The notes under the pieces: model-generated
Told to the model about the DNA's origin: nothing
Seen by the model: the letters and a program-made list of their open reading frames with translations, nothing else
The model's database searches: none
Position numbers and translations under genes: made by a program
DNA from: Bacteroidales bacterium
GTDB lineage: Bacteria; Bacteroidota; Bacteroidia; Bacteroidales; JAOZVK01
Direction: 5' to 3'
Assembly: GCA_029938185.1 (NCBI GenBank)
Contig: JAOZVK010000073.1
Span: 1 to 15,496 of the forward strand
DNA length: 15,496 nucleotides
Shown: in pieces, positions 7,912 to 14,954 of the stretch
How positions within the stretch are numbered: position 1 is the first letter of the stretch
Layout: the number at the start of each line of letters is the position of its first letter

Positions 7912-7978
7912 TGTTTATCAAGCATTTCGTAACAGGATAAAAATCAATCCTGTAAATCCTGTCAAAAAATAAAATAAT
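7912..7978 (-). repeat. Right arm of the 68-bp inverted repeat
   Basis: This is the reverse-complement partner of 7329-7396, with TGTTTATCA at its left end and the AATCCTGTAAATCCTGTC core at 7945-7962. It ends about 26 bp before copy 4 of the 96-bp repeat. Confidence 0.85.
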
Positions 7979-8004
7979 GTCCAATACTATATGTGTAGCC
8001 TTAA

Positions 8005-8109
8005 TAAGTATTGTTACAAAATCTTTTCGACATTTACTTATTCGTAACTTCTTGATTAAATTGCCTTTGTATTAATGCGTAAGCAACTACAAATAGGTCG
8101 AAGATCTTA
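8005..8109 (+). repeat. Dispersed 96-bp repeat, copy 4 (full length)
   Basis: The body runs 8014-8109, preceded by TAAGTATTG. It aligns end to end with copy 3 without gaps, at about 84 of 96 positions. One hairpin base has changed, so the hairpin arm reads GATCT instead of GACCT. Copies 3 and 4 are in direct orientation on either side of the kinase-phosphatase-FHA operon. Confidence 0.9.
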
Positions 8110-8260
8110 CAACTTTACAATAAGCAAATACAAGTACCCATAAAAAAACTTCAAGCTATTTTACGTAAAAATTTTATAATGAAACATAGTTTATTACGTA
8201 AACAGCTGTAATTTAAGCTAATGTAAAGATAAGTACAAATTATTGGTTTTAATATTTGTA

Positions 8261-8647
8261 TTACTCTTCTAATTCAATCATTTCAAACGGAATATTTAAA
8301 ATTGATTGATAGTCTTCTCCAGCTTCAAGCATATCTTCATCATCTTCTTCATAATACCAATATATCATTAAACCAATACCAGGGTTCTCCTTTTTTATTG
8401 ATTCAAGTTTTTTAAATACATCAAGTATACATTTAGATGAACTTGTGTTGAAATACTCAAGTTGAATTTTAACTTCTGTACTAGAGTTTGGCTTACTTTT
8501 ATATGAATCAAGCCAATCTACTAATGGTTTGTAAAATTCAATTGAATTTTCAGGAATTGATCTTCCTTTTATTTCTATCAATCCGCTTCCTGCATTAAAA
8601 TTTACAGTTGGTGTTTTAGGTGTTCCTTCTATATTAATTGATTCCAT
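8261..8647 (-). CDS. siaC: SiaC-family (DUF1987) regulatory phosphoprotein
   Basis: This is a small acidic protein of 128 residues matching the SiaC/DUF1987 family over its full length: TPKTPTVNFN (9-18), GRSIPENSIEFYKPL (28-42), LEYFNTSSSKCILDVF (63-78), IYWYYEEDDEDMLEAGED (95-112). In Pseudomonas aeruginosa, SiaC is phosphorylated on Thr68 by SiaB, and its unphosphorylated form activates the diguanylate cyclase SiaD. Here the matching residue, in FNTSSSK, is also Thr68. The gene lies 25 bp downstream of siaB and is surely co-transcribed. No cyclase is in this window, so its output partner is unknown. Confidence 0.9.
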   Translation of the reverse strand: MESINIEGTPKTPTVNFNAGSGLIEIKGRSIPENSIEFYKPLVDWLDSYKSKPNSSTEVKIQLEYFNTSSSKCILDVFKKLESIKKENPGIGLMIYWYYEEDDEDMLEAGEDYQSILNIPFEMIELEE

Positions 8648-8672
8648 TCGAATAATTTTATCTAATATCTTA

Positions 8673-9224
8673 TTATGAAATAATTACATCTAAACAAAAA
8701 AAGTAATAATTATTATTAAAACTATGAAATTTATACTCTAATTTATTTCCAGATTTTCTTGCAATATCTATCATTCCCAGTCCGCCGCCTCCTTTGTCCG
8801 AGAATTCTTCGTTACTTAATATTAATTTATATATTGATTTTAGTTGCTCTTTTGAAAGATAATTTATTTGATCTAACCTATCTTTTAAAAACTTCATTTG
8901 ACTACTACTTACAAAATTACCAGTAGATAATTTATAACTTGCATTATTTACTTTTGAAAAAACAAAAATAGCAAATTTACTATCTTTAGATTCATCATCT
9001 AATTCAGGAGTATTATCTATATGATGATACAAATTTTGCAAAGATTCAACCAAAATATTATATACTTTTCTTCGTATTTTTGTTCTTTCGTTTTTGTCTT
9101 CAAGCTTTAGTTCAATTGTTGTTAATACATTTGTAATCAGATCAACTGATACTCCCCCTTTATATGCAAGGACTACATCACCTACACGCATATTTTTGTA
9201 CCATTCTTGTATCTCAAAGGACAT
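8673..9224 (-). CDS. siaB: SiaB-family protein kinase (GHKL fold)
   Basis: This protein of 183 residues matches SiaB-type kinases, which use a GHKL/HATPase fold to phosphorylate SiaC on threonine rather than acting as a histidine kinase. The N-box is VYNILVESLQNLYHH (54-68), with E60 and N64. The ATP-lid glycines are in DKGGGGLGMIDIARKS (143-158). The length is full for the family and the start is ATG. A good Bacteroidota promoter sits just upstream, making this the first gene of the siaBC operon. The PP2C phosphatase SiaA that reverses the reaction in Pseudomonas is absent next door. The PP2C at 4479-5762 is of a different type, membrane-anchored with LysM domains. Confidence 0.88.
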   Translation of the reverse strand: MSFEIQEWYKNMRVGDVVLAYKGGVSVDLITNVLTTIELKLEDKNERTKIRRKVYNILVESLQNLYHHIDNTPELDDESKDSKFAIFVFSKVNNASYKLSTGNFVSSSQMKFLKDRLDQINYLSKEQLKSIYKLILSNEEFSDKGGGGLGMIDIARKSGNKLEYKFHSFNNNYYFFCLDVIIS

Positions 9225-9246
9225 ATAACGTATTATTTTATTTAGC

Positions 9247-9280
9247 CAAATTTAACAAATAATATTTACAATTATGCAAA
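9247..9280 (-). promoter_or_regulatory. Bacteroidota-type promoter for siaBC
   Basis: On the minus strand a -33 element TTTG (9277-9280) and a perfect -7 element TAAATTTG (9247-9254) are separated by 22 bp, within the range known for the primary sigma factor of Bacteroides (TTTG ... TAnnTTTG). The predicted transcript starts around 9240, about 15 bases before the siaB ATG. Confidence 0.55.
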
Positions 9281-9730
9281 ATACTAAAAAAAAAAAATAT
9301 TTTTTTGTAAAATGTAAAAATAGACCTCTTTATTTAATTAAAATTCATTCATTTAATTAAAAATAAAAAAATTTTTTAAAACTACACAAAAAACTAACTC
9401 GTACCTCCAATCTGGGCTTATAAAAATTAATAATTTACAACAATATTATTAGTTCTAATTTTATTCTTATTTTTTGTATTGCTTTTGCCCTTACAGGGCG
9501 TTCTTACTTATGAATACATTTATACATAGGGCGTTGCCCCATGTTAATGCTTATGCCTTTTTCAGGGCAAAAAAACCTATTAACGAAATAAAAAAACATT
9601 TTGGGAACTAATAAAAAACTGAAATAAGCTATTTTTGGGCAGTTTTTATAAGACCACCATTGTACCATTGAATAATTGTACCATTGTATCATTTAAAGTA
9701 TACACATTTTACTAAAATCAAAAAAATGTC
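9281..9730. other. AT-rich intergenic region with GC-rich hairpin cluster
   Basis: No gene is supported. The left part is A/T homopolymer-rich. A compact cluster at 9486-9570 stands out by composition and contains GCCCT-TAC-AGGGC (9487-9499), GGGC-GTT-GCCC (9529-9539) and TGCC...GGCA (9554-9569). The frame over it on the minus strand (9504-9692) looks like translated repeat rather than protein. A GTACCATTG repeat follows at 9658-9702. Confidence 0.65.
9658..9702 (+). repeat. GTACCATTG repeat, inverted partner of 7222-7264
   Basis: ATTGTACCATTG occurs twice (9659-9670 and 9675-9686), separated by AATA, then GTATCATTTAAAGTATA follows. The same blocks appear inverted at 7222-7264. It lies just downstream of the methyltransferase gene. 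Confidence 0.6.
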
Positions 9731-10891
9731 CTAATCATTATCTTTTTTGCTACCATCGTATATTGAATATTTCAAATATTTACATTCGAGTGCTCCATTA
9801 TATAATGTTTTTTTTACATCAGGTTTTAGACCTATATGTTTTAAAGCTCCGAAGTTATTACTTAAAATCCAAACTTCAAAATTTGGAAAATGAAATTTTA
9901 TCCTTTTTCCAATATTTGCATAAAACTTATTAATATCTTCTTTTCTTAATCTTTTACCAAAAGGTGGATTCATTATTATTGTTCCACTACTATTTTGTGG
10001 CTCTAATGTTGATATTGACTTTACATTTAATTCAATTTCAGATGATAATTTTGCATTTCTAATATTTTCTTTAGTAATATTTATATTTTCTCTTGAAACA
10101 TCATAACCTAATATTCTATGTTCTAATGAGCCTTTTGCTTTGACATTTTCTAAAGCATTTTTTATGATACTATCCCAAAGATTTTTATCAAAATTTTTCC
10201 AATTTGTAAATGAAAAATTTTCCCTATTAATATTTGGTGGTATATTCATTGCTATAGTAGCTGCTTCTATTAATAAAGTTCCCGAACCACACATAGGGTC
10301 TATAAAGTCTCTATTATTATTCCAATCCGACATTAATATCATACCTGCTGCCAATGATTCATTTAGTGGTGCACCTGCATTTCTTTTTCTATATCCTCTT
10401 TTATGTAGCGACTCGCCAGACGAATCCAATGATATTGTACATTTTTTATCTGCAATATGAACGTTTATTTTCAAAATTGGATTTTCTGTATCAACAGATG
10501 GTCGTTTATTTGTTTTTTCTCTAAACTGGTCAGCTATGGCATCTTTTACTTTTAATGATACAAAATTAGAATGTTTAAAAAATCTAGAGAAAACTACACT
10601 GTCAATACTAAACGTGTCGTCTAAATCTAAATAATTTGACCATTTTATTTTTTTTGTTTCAAAATACAGTCCATCTCCACCTAATACTGGAAAACTTGCA
10701 ATTGGCTTTAGAACTTTAATTGCTGTTCGTAAATAAAGATTCGATTTGTATAACAATTCTGTATCGCCTCTATAACTAACAGCTCTTTTTAATATATTAA
10801 TATCTTCTGCACCTAATTCACTCAATTCTCTTGCCAAAATTTCTTCTAAACCTGATAATGTTTTGGCAACTATGTTAAATTTTTCTTTCAC
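9731..10891 (-). CDS. rlmL: THUMP-domain class I SAM-dependent rRNA methyltransferase (RlmL-like)
   Basis: This protein of 386 residues probably methylates guanine N2 in 23S rRNA, as the N-terminal part of E. coli RlmL does at G2445; the exact target here is inferred. It has an N-terminal ferredoxin-like/THUMP region (about 1-155) and a UPF0020 methyltransferase domain (about 160-380). The SAM-binding motif I is DPMCGSGTLLIEAA (198-211) and the catalytic motif IV is NPPFGKRL (308-315). The preceding HKRGYRKRNAGAPLNESLAA (163-182) is also typical. It lacks the RlmK half of the E. coli fusion, as expected for Bacteroidota. The start is GTG; I see no usable ATG. It stands as a single gene between repeat regions. 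Confidence 0.92.
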   Translation of the reverse strand: MKEKFNIVAKTLSGLEEILARELSELGAEDINILKRAVSYRGDTELLYKSNLYLRTAIKVLKPIASFPVLGGDGLYFETKKIKWSNYLDLDDTFSIDSVVFSRFFKHSNFVSLKVKDAIADQFREKTNKRPSVDTENPILKINVHIADKKCTISLDSSGESLHKRGYRKRNAGAPLNESLAAGMILMSDWNNNRDFIDPMCGSGTLLIEAATIAMNIPPNINRENFSFTNWKNFDKNLWDSIIKNALENVKAKGSLEHRILGYDVSRENINITKENIRNAKLSSEIELNVKSISTLEPQNSSGTIIMNPPFGKRLRKEDINKFYANIGKRIKFHFPNFEVWILSNNFGALKHIGLKPDVKKTLYNGALECKYLKYSIYDGSKKDND

Positions 10892-10900
10892 TTTTTTTAT

Positions 10901-10996
10901 TATAAGTAGTTTTTCAATGTTTATATTTTGTTAATTTGCATATTGTTAGAATGTTAATATAATACCTATGCAATTTCATACAGGTCGAAGACCTAA
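10901..10996 (+). repeat. Dispersed 96-bp repeat, copy 5 (degenerate)
   Basis: The hairpin AGGTC-GAA-GACCT (10982-10994) is perfect. The far end, AAGTAGTTTTTCAATGTTTA, is a weak match to the left end of the other copies at exactly the expected distance. The middle is unrelated or strongly diverged, so only the hairpin end is certain. It lies between the methyltransferase and the S41 protease. Confidence 0.65.
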
Positions 10997-11069
10997 ATTC
11001 AAAAAATATTATAAATATTTATGCAAAAATATAAATTTATTAAAAACTGAAAAATATTTTTAATAAATA

Positions 11070-12692
11070 TTAATATTTTATTTTCATTATATCATTATAC
11101 AAAACATCATTGTTTAGTATTTCAACTGCTTTGATAAAAGAAGAATTTACGGAATTCATTATTCTATAATATTCACCAATAGTCCACATATCTCTTGCAA
11201 TAAGAGCTTTTAACTGGGTTTTAATAATATTTTTTGATCCTTTAAAGTTTTTAATTAAATAGTCGTTATAGCTTATTTTTCTGTTTATTTCTTCTGTTTC
11301 TGCAAATGATACTAAATTTTTAAGTATTTTGTCATTAACTTTAAAATATTGATTGAATAATGTAAAATTTGGATAATTCTTTTTAAGAAAGCTTCTATTT
11401 TCATCTTCATAGGATAATAAAAATTTATTTACTATACCACTTTTAATCAATTGGCGATAATATTCCGAAACGTTGGTTGTATCAATAGGAATAAAAACAT
11501 CAGGCATAATTCCACCTCCACCATAAACTACTCTTTTATTTACTAAAGTTCTGTATTTTAATGAATCTGGTAGTTTTATACTATCAAGATAAAAAAATTC
11601 TCCTTTTTTGTATCTATATATAATATCATTTCTATAATCAACAAAACCTTTTTTATATGGTTTTTGAATCAATCTTCCTGTTGGTGTATAGTATCTTGCA
11701 ATTGTTAGTCGAATCATTGAACCATCTAATAAATAGAAAGGTCTCTGAACCAAACCTTTTCCATATGACCGTCTTCCAATAATTATAGCTCTATCCCAAT
11801 CTTGTAACGAGCCTGCAACAATCTCACTCGCTGATGCAGAGCCTTCGTCAATCATAACTATTAGTTTTCCTTTTTCAAAAGTCCCTACTAAATTTGCTTT
11901 GTATTCGGATCTTGGACTATTTGCACCTTCGGTATATAGTATTAGTTTTTTTTGTGGTAAAAATTCATCTACAAGTTCTATTGCAGAGTAAAGATAACCT
12001 CCACTATTTTCGCGTAAATCTAAAATGAGATTTTTTAATCCTTTAATTTTTAGTCTATTAATAGCTTTTCGGAATTCGGGTAGTGTTGTTGCCGAAAACT
12101 GGTTTAGTTTTATATAACCCGTCGAAGAATTTACCATGTAAGATATATCAACACTATTAATTGATATTTTATCTCGTATTATTACAAAATTTCTATATTT
12201 TTTTTCAGCTTTTCTTTTTACAGTTATTTTAACAGCAGTACCTTTTTTTCCTAGTAAATATTTTCTTACATTTTGTGATTTTATCCCTATTCCTGCTACA
12301 TTTTTGCCTTCAATTGAAATTATTCTATCTCCTGATAAAATACCACTTTTTTCTGAAGGTCCATTTTTAATAGGTGATATAACAAATATTGTATCATTTA
12401 AAACATTAAAATTTATTCCAATACCTTCAAAATTCCCTTGTAATGATTCGTTTATTCTTTTTACTATTTCCTTGCTATAATATGAAGAATGGGGATCAAG
12501 GTTTTTTAGCATTGCCAAAATGGCTTTTTCTACAATTTTATTCTCTTCAACACTATCAACATAATGTGTTGATATGATATTAAATACTTTATTTAATTTA
12601 TAGATTTGTTCAGTATTTTGAGAAGAGACTGTTTGAATAAATATAAATGATATAACTATATTTATGTAAACTAATTTTATTTTTTTAAACAT
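11070..12692 (-). CDS. S41-family C-terminal processing peptidase (CtpA/Prc-like)
   Basis: This is a periplasmic serine protease of 540 residues that cleaves near the C-termini of envelope proteins. A signal peptide covers about 1-24 (ending VSSQ). The N-terminal helical part includes LDPHSSYYS (65-73), a PDZ domain spans about 85-165 (GIGINF...ISPIKNGPSEKSGILSGDRI), and the S41 domain about 180-345. The catalytic Ser287 lies in DEGSASASE (282-290) and Lys312 in SYGKGLVQ (309-316). Their spacing of 25 equals that of the Ser/Lys dyads of E. coli Prc and plant D1 protease. The C-terminal 200 residues form a helical region common in Bacteroidota members. The gene stands alone, and hairpin repeats lie on both sides in opposite orientation (copies 5 and 6). 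Confidence 0.95.
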   Translation of the reverse strand: MFKKIKLVYINIVISFIFIQTVSSQNTEQIYKLNKVFNIISTHYVDSVEENKIVEKAILAMLKNLDPHSSYYSKEIVKRINESLQGNFEGIGINFNVLNDTIFVISPIKNGPSEKSGILSGDRIISIEGKNVAGIGIKSQNVRKYLLGKKGTAVKITVKRKAEKKYRNFVIIRDKISINSVDISYMVNSSTGYIKLNQFSATTLPEFRKAINRLKIKGLKNLILDLRENSGGYLYSAIELVDEFLPQKKLILYTEGANSPRSEYKANLVGTFEKGKLIVMIDEGSASASEIVAGSLQDWDRAIIIGRRSYGKGLVQRPFYLLDGSMIRLTIARYYTPTGRLIQKPYKKGFVDYRNDIIYRYKKGEFFYLDSIKLPDSLKYRTLVNKRVVYGGGGIMPDVFIPIDTTNVSEYYRQLIKSGIVNKFLLSYEDENRSFLKKNYPNFTLFNQYFKVNDKILKNLVSFAETEEINRKISYNDYLIKNFKGSKNIIKTQLKALIARDMWTIGEYYRIMNSVNSSFIKAVEILNNDVLYNDIMKIKY

Positions 12693-12717
12693 TTTATAAT
12701 ACTTTATTTGGCTTTGA

Positions 12718-12736
12718 AAGTCTTCGACCTATTTAA
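12718..12736 (-). repeat. Dispersed palindromic repeat, copy 6 (hairpin end only)
   Basis: AAAGTCTTCGACCTATTTAA is in reverse orientation with one changed base in the hairpin arm (GACTT instead of GACCT). The TTGCTTACGC block seen in other copies is missing. It lies 26 bp upstream of the S41 gene start and 47 bp beyond the stop of the next gene. Confidence 0.7.
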
Positions 12737-12782
12737 TAACGAAAATGGCACCCAGCACAATATTAAGTGCTTATGCTTATAA

Positions 12783-13352
12783 TCATTCGTGCATATTTGT
12801 CAGGGAATTAAAAATGTTCTCCACCAAACTATCAAATTTTCCAACATGTGTTTTTATTTCATCTATTGAAAATTGCTGGTCAAAATATAATTTAACCATT
12901 TTTACGACTGTTTGTCTTTGCTCGACAAGAGAATGTTCATTTAAGTTAAAAGCGTTTTTTGTTAGTTCTGCCTTTTTATATTTAGACGAATTTATATCTA
13001 CCTGTTTGATTAAAATTTCACCTGTAAATGAATATTTAAAATAATCATTTGGATTTTCAGTTGATGGATTTATTAAGTGTTGATATTCTTCTTGTTTTAT
13101 CCTATAAGTATTATCCTTGTATTTTGCACCAAAATATTCATTATTTGTTGAAGTAAATAAATTAGACCATTTAAATTTCAAAATTTGCTCTGGAATAGTA
13201 TTTTGTTCGATATTTTCATTAGGAACTAATCCAGATAGCATATAAGTTCTTATATTATCACGAATTTCAGCAATATCATTCCATTCAACAGGATTATTTT
13301 TGCGAATAAAATTCGTAAAGAATACTGGTTCTCTCTTATTTATTCGCTTCAT
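12783..13352 (-). CDS. Small partner of the AAA ATPase, PtuB/TIGR02646-like but without cysteines
   Basis: This protein of 189 residues starts 17 bp inside the end of the ATPase gene and is therefore coupled to it. Its layout recalls the PtuB/TIGR02646 HNH nucleases paired with such ATPases: N-terminal MKRINKREPVFFTNFIRKN, then FKWSNLFTSTNNEYFGAKYKD (60-80), LINPSTENPNDYFKYSFTGEI (93-113) and FNLNEHSLVEQRQ (135-147). The segment that should hold the zinc and catalytic residues (about 39-60) is short. The protein has no Cys at all, and the expected catalytic His position appears to be Gln (IEQ, 54-56). It could be a non-catalytic subunit, an internally deleted nuclease or a distinct subfamily. 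The family link is from memory of the pattern, not from an alignment. Confidence 0.6.
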   Translation of the reverse strand: MKRINKREPVFFTNFIRKNNPVEWNDIAEIRDNIRTYMLSGLVPNENIEQNTIPEQILKFKWSNLFTSTNNEYFGAKYKDNTYRIKQEEYQHLINPSTENPNDYFKYSFTGEILIKQVDINSSKYKKAELTKNAFNLNEHSLVEQRQTVVKMVKLYFDQQFSIDEIKTHVGKFDSLVENIFNSLTNMHE

Positions 13353-14409
13353 TTTCTTTTTTTCTTTTTAAGATTTCTAAACGTATCATTGCTAAATCAC
13401 TATCATATTTGCCAATCGAATTTTCTAATTCGCTTAATAGTAAATCAAATTCATTTGTTTCCATTTTATTTTGAAGTAGTAATTTTTTTAATTTTGTTAG
13501 CTTTTTTTCGATAACGGGAGTTCGCAATCCTTTAACTTTAAAAATATCAAGCAGGATTTCATCAACTTTCCGTCCAAAAGATTTAGATGATGTATCTATT
13601 ACTTTTATTGCATTATTTTCTGTTACTAATACTTTTACATATTTATTTTCAACTGCTGAAACTATATGAGGTGAATGTGTTGCAATAATTATTTGGTTAT
13701 TATTTTTTTTAGCAATTTTTGCATATAAACTAATTATTTCATTTTGCCAATTAGGATGTAATGAACTTTCGGGTTCGTCTATTAAAATAATACTGTTTTT
13801 AATTGGTGAAATAAATAATGGGAAAACTTTTGTAATTATTTCTTTTTCACCATTAGATAAGTTTTTCAATTTTATTTCATCAGATTGTTGATTTTTAAAA
13901 TAAATTTCTTTATCCTTATCTAATTTGCTAAACTCTATTTGTAAATTAAGTGCAGATAAAGTTTCATTTATAGAACTACGCATTTTATCATAAGCTTGAC
14001 TGCTTTTAATATCTTTTTCATATATTAGTTCATCAATATAGTCTATAATAATTTGGGGGGCTAAATTATTTTCTTCACTTGCCTTATAATAGAATAATTT
14101 TTCTGAAATATTAAACGCAAATTTGCTTTTGTTTTTTTTCAAAAATTCACTTGTTAAATGAAAATAAGGCTCAAATGGTGTAGTATTAAATAGTTTCGCT
14201 TCTTCAATTTCAATATAACTTTTTTTATTTGCATTTGTTATATTCTGTTTTTTGAATGTTTCAAAAATAAATTCCAATAATGTTGTTTTTCCACTACCAT
14301 TTATACCTGCTAAAATAGTAATCGGGTTTATTTTATCTTTATTTGTAAAATCAATTTTTAAATTTTTAAAGACTTTATAATTTCCAATAAATATTGACTT
14401 TATTTTCAT
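13336..14409 (-). CDS. AAA/ABC-type ATPase of the Septu PtuA / OLD-like class
   Basis: This is a soluble SMC/ABC-like ATPase of 357 residues. Walker A is GINGSGKTT (35-43), the ABC signature is LSNGEKE (184-190), Walker B is IILIDEPESSLHP (207-219), and the switch His is in ATHSPHIV (243-250). The C-terminal tail, SFGRKVDEILLDIFKVKG (277-294) followed by helices ending in SELENSIGKYDSDLAMIRLE, is typical of ATPases paired with TIGR02646-type nucleases in Septu phage-defence loci and retron Ec78. No reverse transcriptase or msr/msd-like structure is seen upstream. It overlaps its partner gene by 17 bp. A candidate promoter lies 38 bp upstream. Defence is an inference from domain type and pairing. 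Confidence 0.85.
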   Translation of the reverse strand: MKIKSIFIGNYKVFKNLKIDFTNKDKINPITILAGINGSGKTTLLEFIFETFKKQNITNANKKSYIEIEEAKLFNTTPFEPYFHLTSEFLKKNKSKFAFNISEKLFYYKASEENNLAPQIIIDYIDELIYEKDIKSSQAYDKMRSSINETLSALNLQIEFSKLDKDKEIYFKNQQSDEIKLKNLSNGEKEIITKVFPLFISPIKNSIILIDEPESSLHPNWQNEIISLYAKIAKKNNNQIIIATHSPHIVSAVENKYVKVLVTENNAIKVIDTSSKSFGRKVDEILLDIFKVKGLRTPVIEKKLTKLKKLLLQNKMETNEFDLLLSELENSIGKYDSDLAMIRLEILKRKKENEANK

Positions 14410-14447
14410 CTATATTTTTTATTAATTGTTATTTAATCATTACTGTC

Positions 14448-14478
14448 CAAATTTAATAATCTCTATTTACAATTGAAA
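14448..14478 (-). promoter_or_regulatory. Candidate promoter of the ATPase pair
   Basis: The -7 element TAAATTTG (14448-14455) is perfect for the Bacteroidota consensus. A TTTC (14475-14478) stands in for the -33 TTTG with a 19-bp spacer. It would start transcription near 14441, about 31 bases before the ATPase ATG. Confidence 0.4.
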
Positions 14479-14490
14479 TATTCTGTTTTA

Positions 14491-14544
14491 AAATTTCAAA
14501 AAGCCTTGAACTTAGAGTTTTTATGAGTACCCTAAATTAAGTAG
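14491..14544 (+). repeat. Left flank repeat shared with 7730-7782
   Basis: AAATTTCAAAAA, GAGTTTTTATGAG and TACCCTAAATTAAGTAG match the stretch at 7730-7782. Here it runs directly into copy 7 of the 96-bp repeat, so it may be an outer part of a longer element. Confidence 0.55.
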
Positions 14545-14642
14545 TCTAACAAAAGTTTTCCGACATTTATATTTTATTAAATTACATATTATTAGAGTAT
14601 TAATAGAATGCGTAAGCAACATTAAATAGGTCGAAGACCTTA
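14538..14642 (+). repeat. Dispersed 96-bp repeat, copy 7 (full length)
   Basis: The body runs 14547-14642, again exactly 96 bp, preceded by TAAGTAGTC. The ends match copies 3 and 4 (AACAAAAGTTTTCCGACATTTA and ATGCGTAAGCAAC followed by AGGTCGAAGACCT at 14628-14640), while the middle 40 bp differ. Constant ends and constant length with a variable middle suggest structural constraint. Confidence 0.88.
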
Positions 14643-14678
14643 GTTTGTGCTTATTACAATCTTTCAAAAAATACAATA

Positions 14679-14954
14679 TTATAAAAATAATTTTGTGACA
14701 AAAAAAGCAATCATAATTACTGTAACTATTACAGGGACTTTCTTCAACCAAGTAAACCATATATTTAAGGCTTCGTCTTTATCTTTGGGTTTTAAAGTTT
14801 TCTTTTTGCTATATTCATGAAAGTGTGTATGGCAATTAGGACAAAGCTTTTCTGTCTTACCTGCTCCGAATTTACTTTTTTGGAGAATATGGTGTTCATG
14901 AATATAGAAATATGTATTACATTTACGACATTTTCCTTTTTTGGCTTCTTTCAT
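14679..14954 (-). CDS. Small HNH-type zinc protein with C-terminal membrane helix
   Basis: This is a protein of 91 residues. Numbered from the ATG at 14954, it has CRKC (9-12), HEHHIL (19-24), then LCPNCHTHFHEY (37-48). Two CxxC pairs with the central His residues match the zinc-finger HNH nuclease fold. After a lysine-rich linker, the last 20 or so residues (about 73-91, VPVIVTVIMIAFFVTKLFL) form one hydrophobic helix, which is unusual for an HNH protein and suggests membrane anchoring. I chose ATG 14954 because it forms an ATGA overlap with the upstream stop; a longer 103-residue form would need a TTG at 14990. It may be a nuclease effector or a non-catalytic HNH-like zinc protein. Its function is unknown. 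Confidence 0.75.
   Translation of the reverse strand: MKEAKKGKCRKCNTYFYIHEHHILQKSKFGAGKTEKLCPNCHTHFHEYSKKKTLKPKDKDEALNIWFTWLKKVPVIVTVIMIAFFVTKLFL

Larger units (their letters stand above)
7208..8260. other. About 1 kb gene-poor decayed region
   Basis: No intact gene is supported here. The stretch holds a pair of 67-68-bp inverted repeats about 515 bp apart, an orphan plus-strand coding fragment, a strong terminator, a partial repeat shared with 14491-14544, a hairpin (7827-7882) and repeat copy 4. A perfect 12-bp palindrome TTTTACGTAAAA lies at 8159-8170, and a related ATTACGTAAAC a short way after it. I see no convincing promoter for the FHA operon. Confidence 0.7.

Noticed and set aside
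9504..9692. Minus-strand open frame of 62 codons
   Set aside because: It covers the GC hairpin cluster and the tandem GTACCATTG repeat, so the apparent peptide is translated repeat.
12757..12774. Hairpin AGCAC...GTGCT as terminator of the ATPase pair
   Set aside because: The stem is only 5 bp and no T-tract follows on the minus strand.
12783..14678. Retron Ec78-type locus
   Set aside because: PtuA/PtuB-like genes occur in retron Ec78, but no reverse transcriptase and no msr/msd-like structured RNA are seen upstream, so only a Septu-like pair is claimed.
14521..14760. Minus-strand open frame of 79 codons
   Set aside because: Half of it is repeat copy 7 and the rest is an antiparallel frame of the real HNH gene. 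The peptide RSSTYLMLLT also appears in a frame over copy 8, showing that it is repeat translation.
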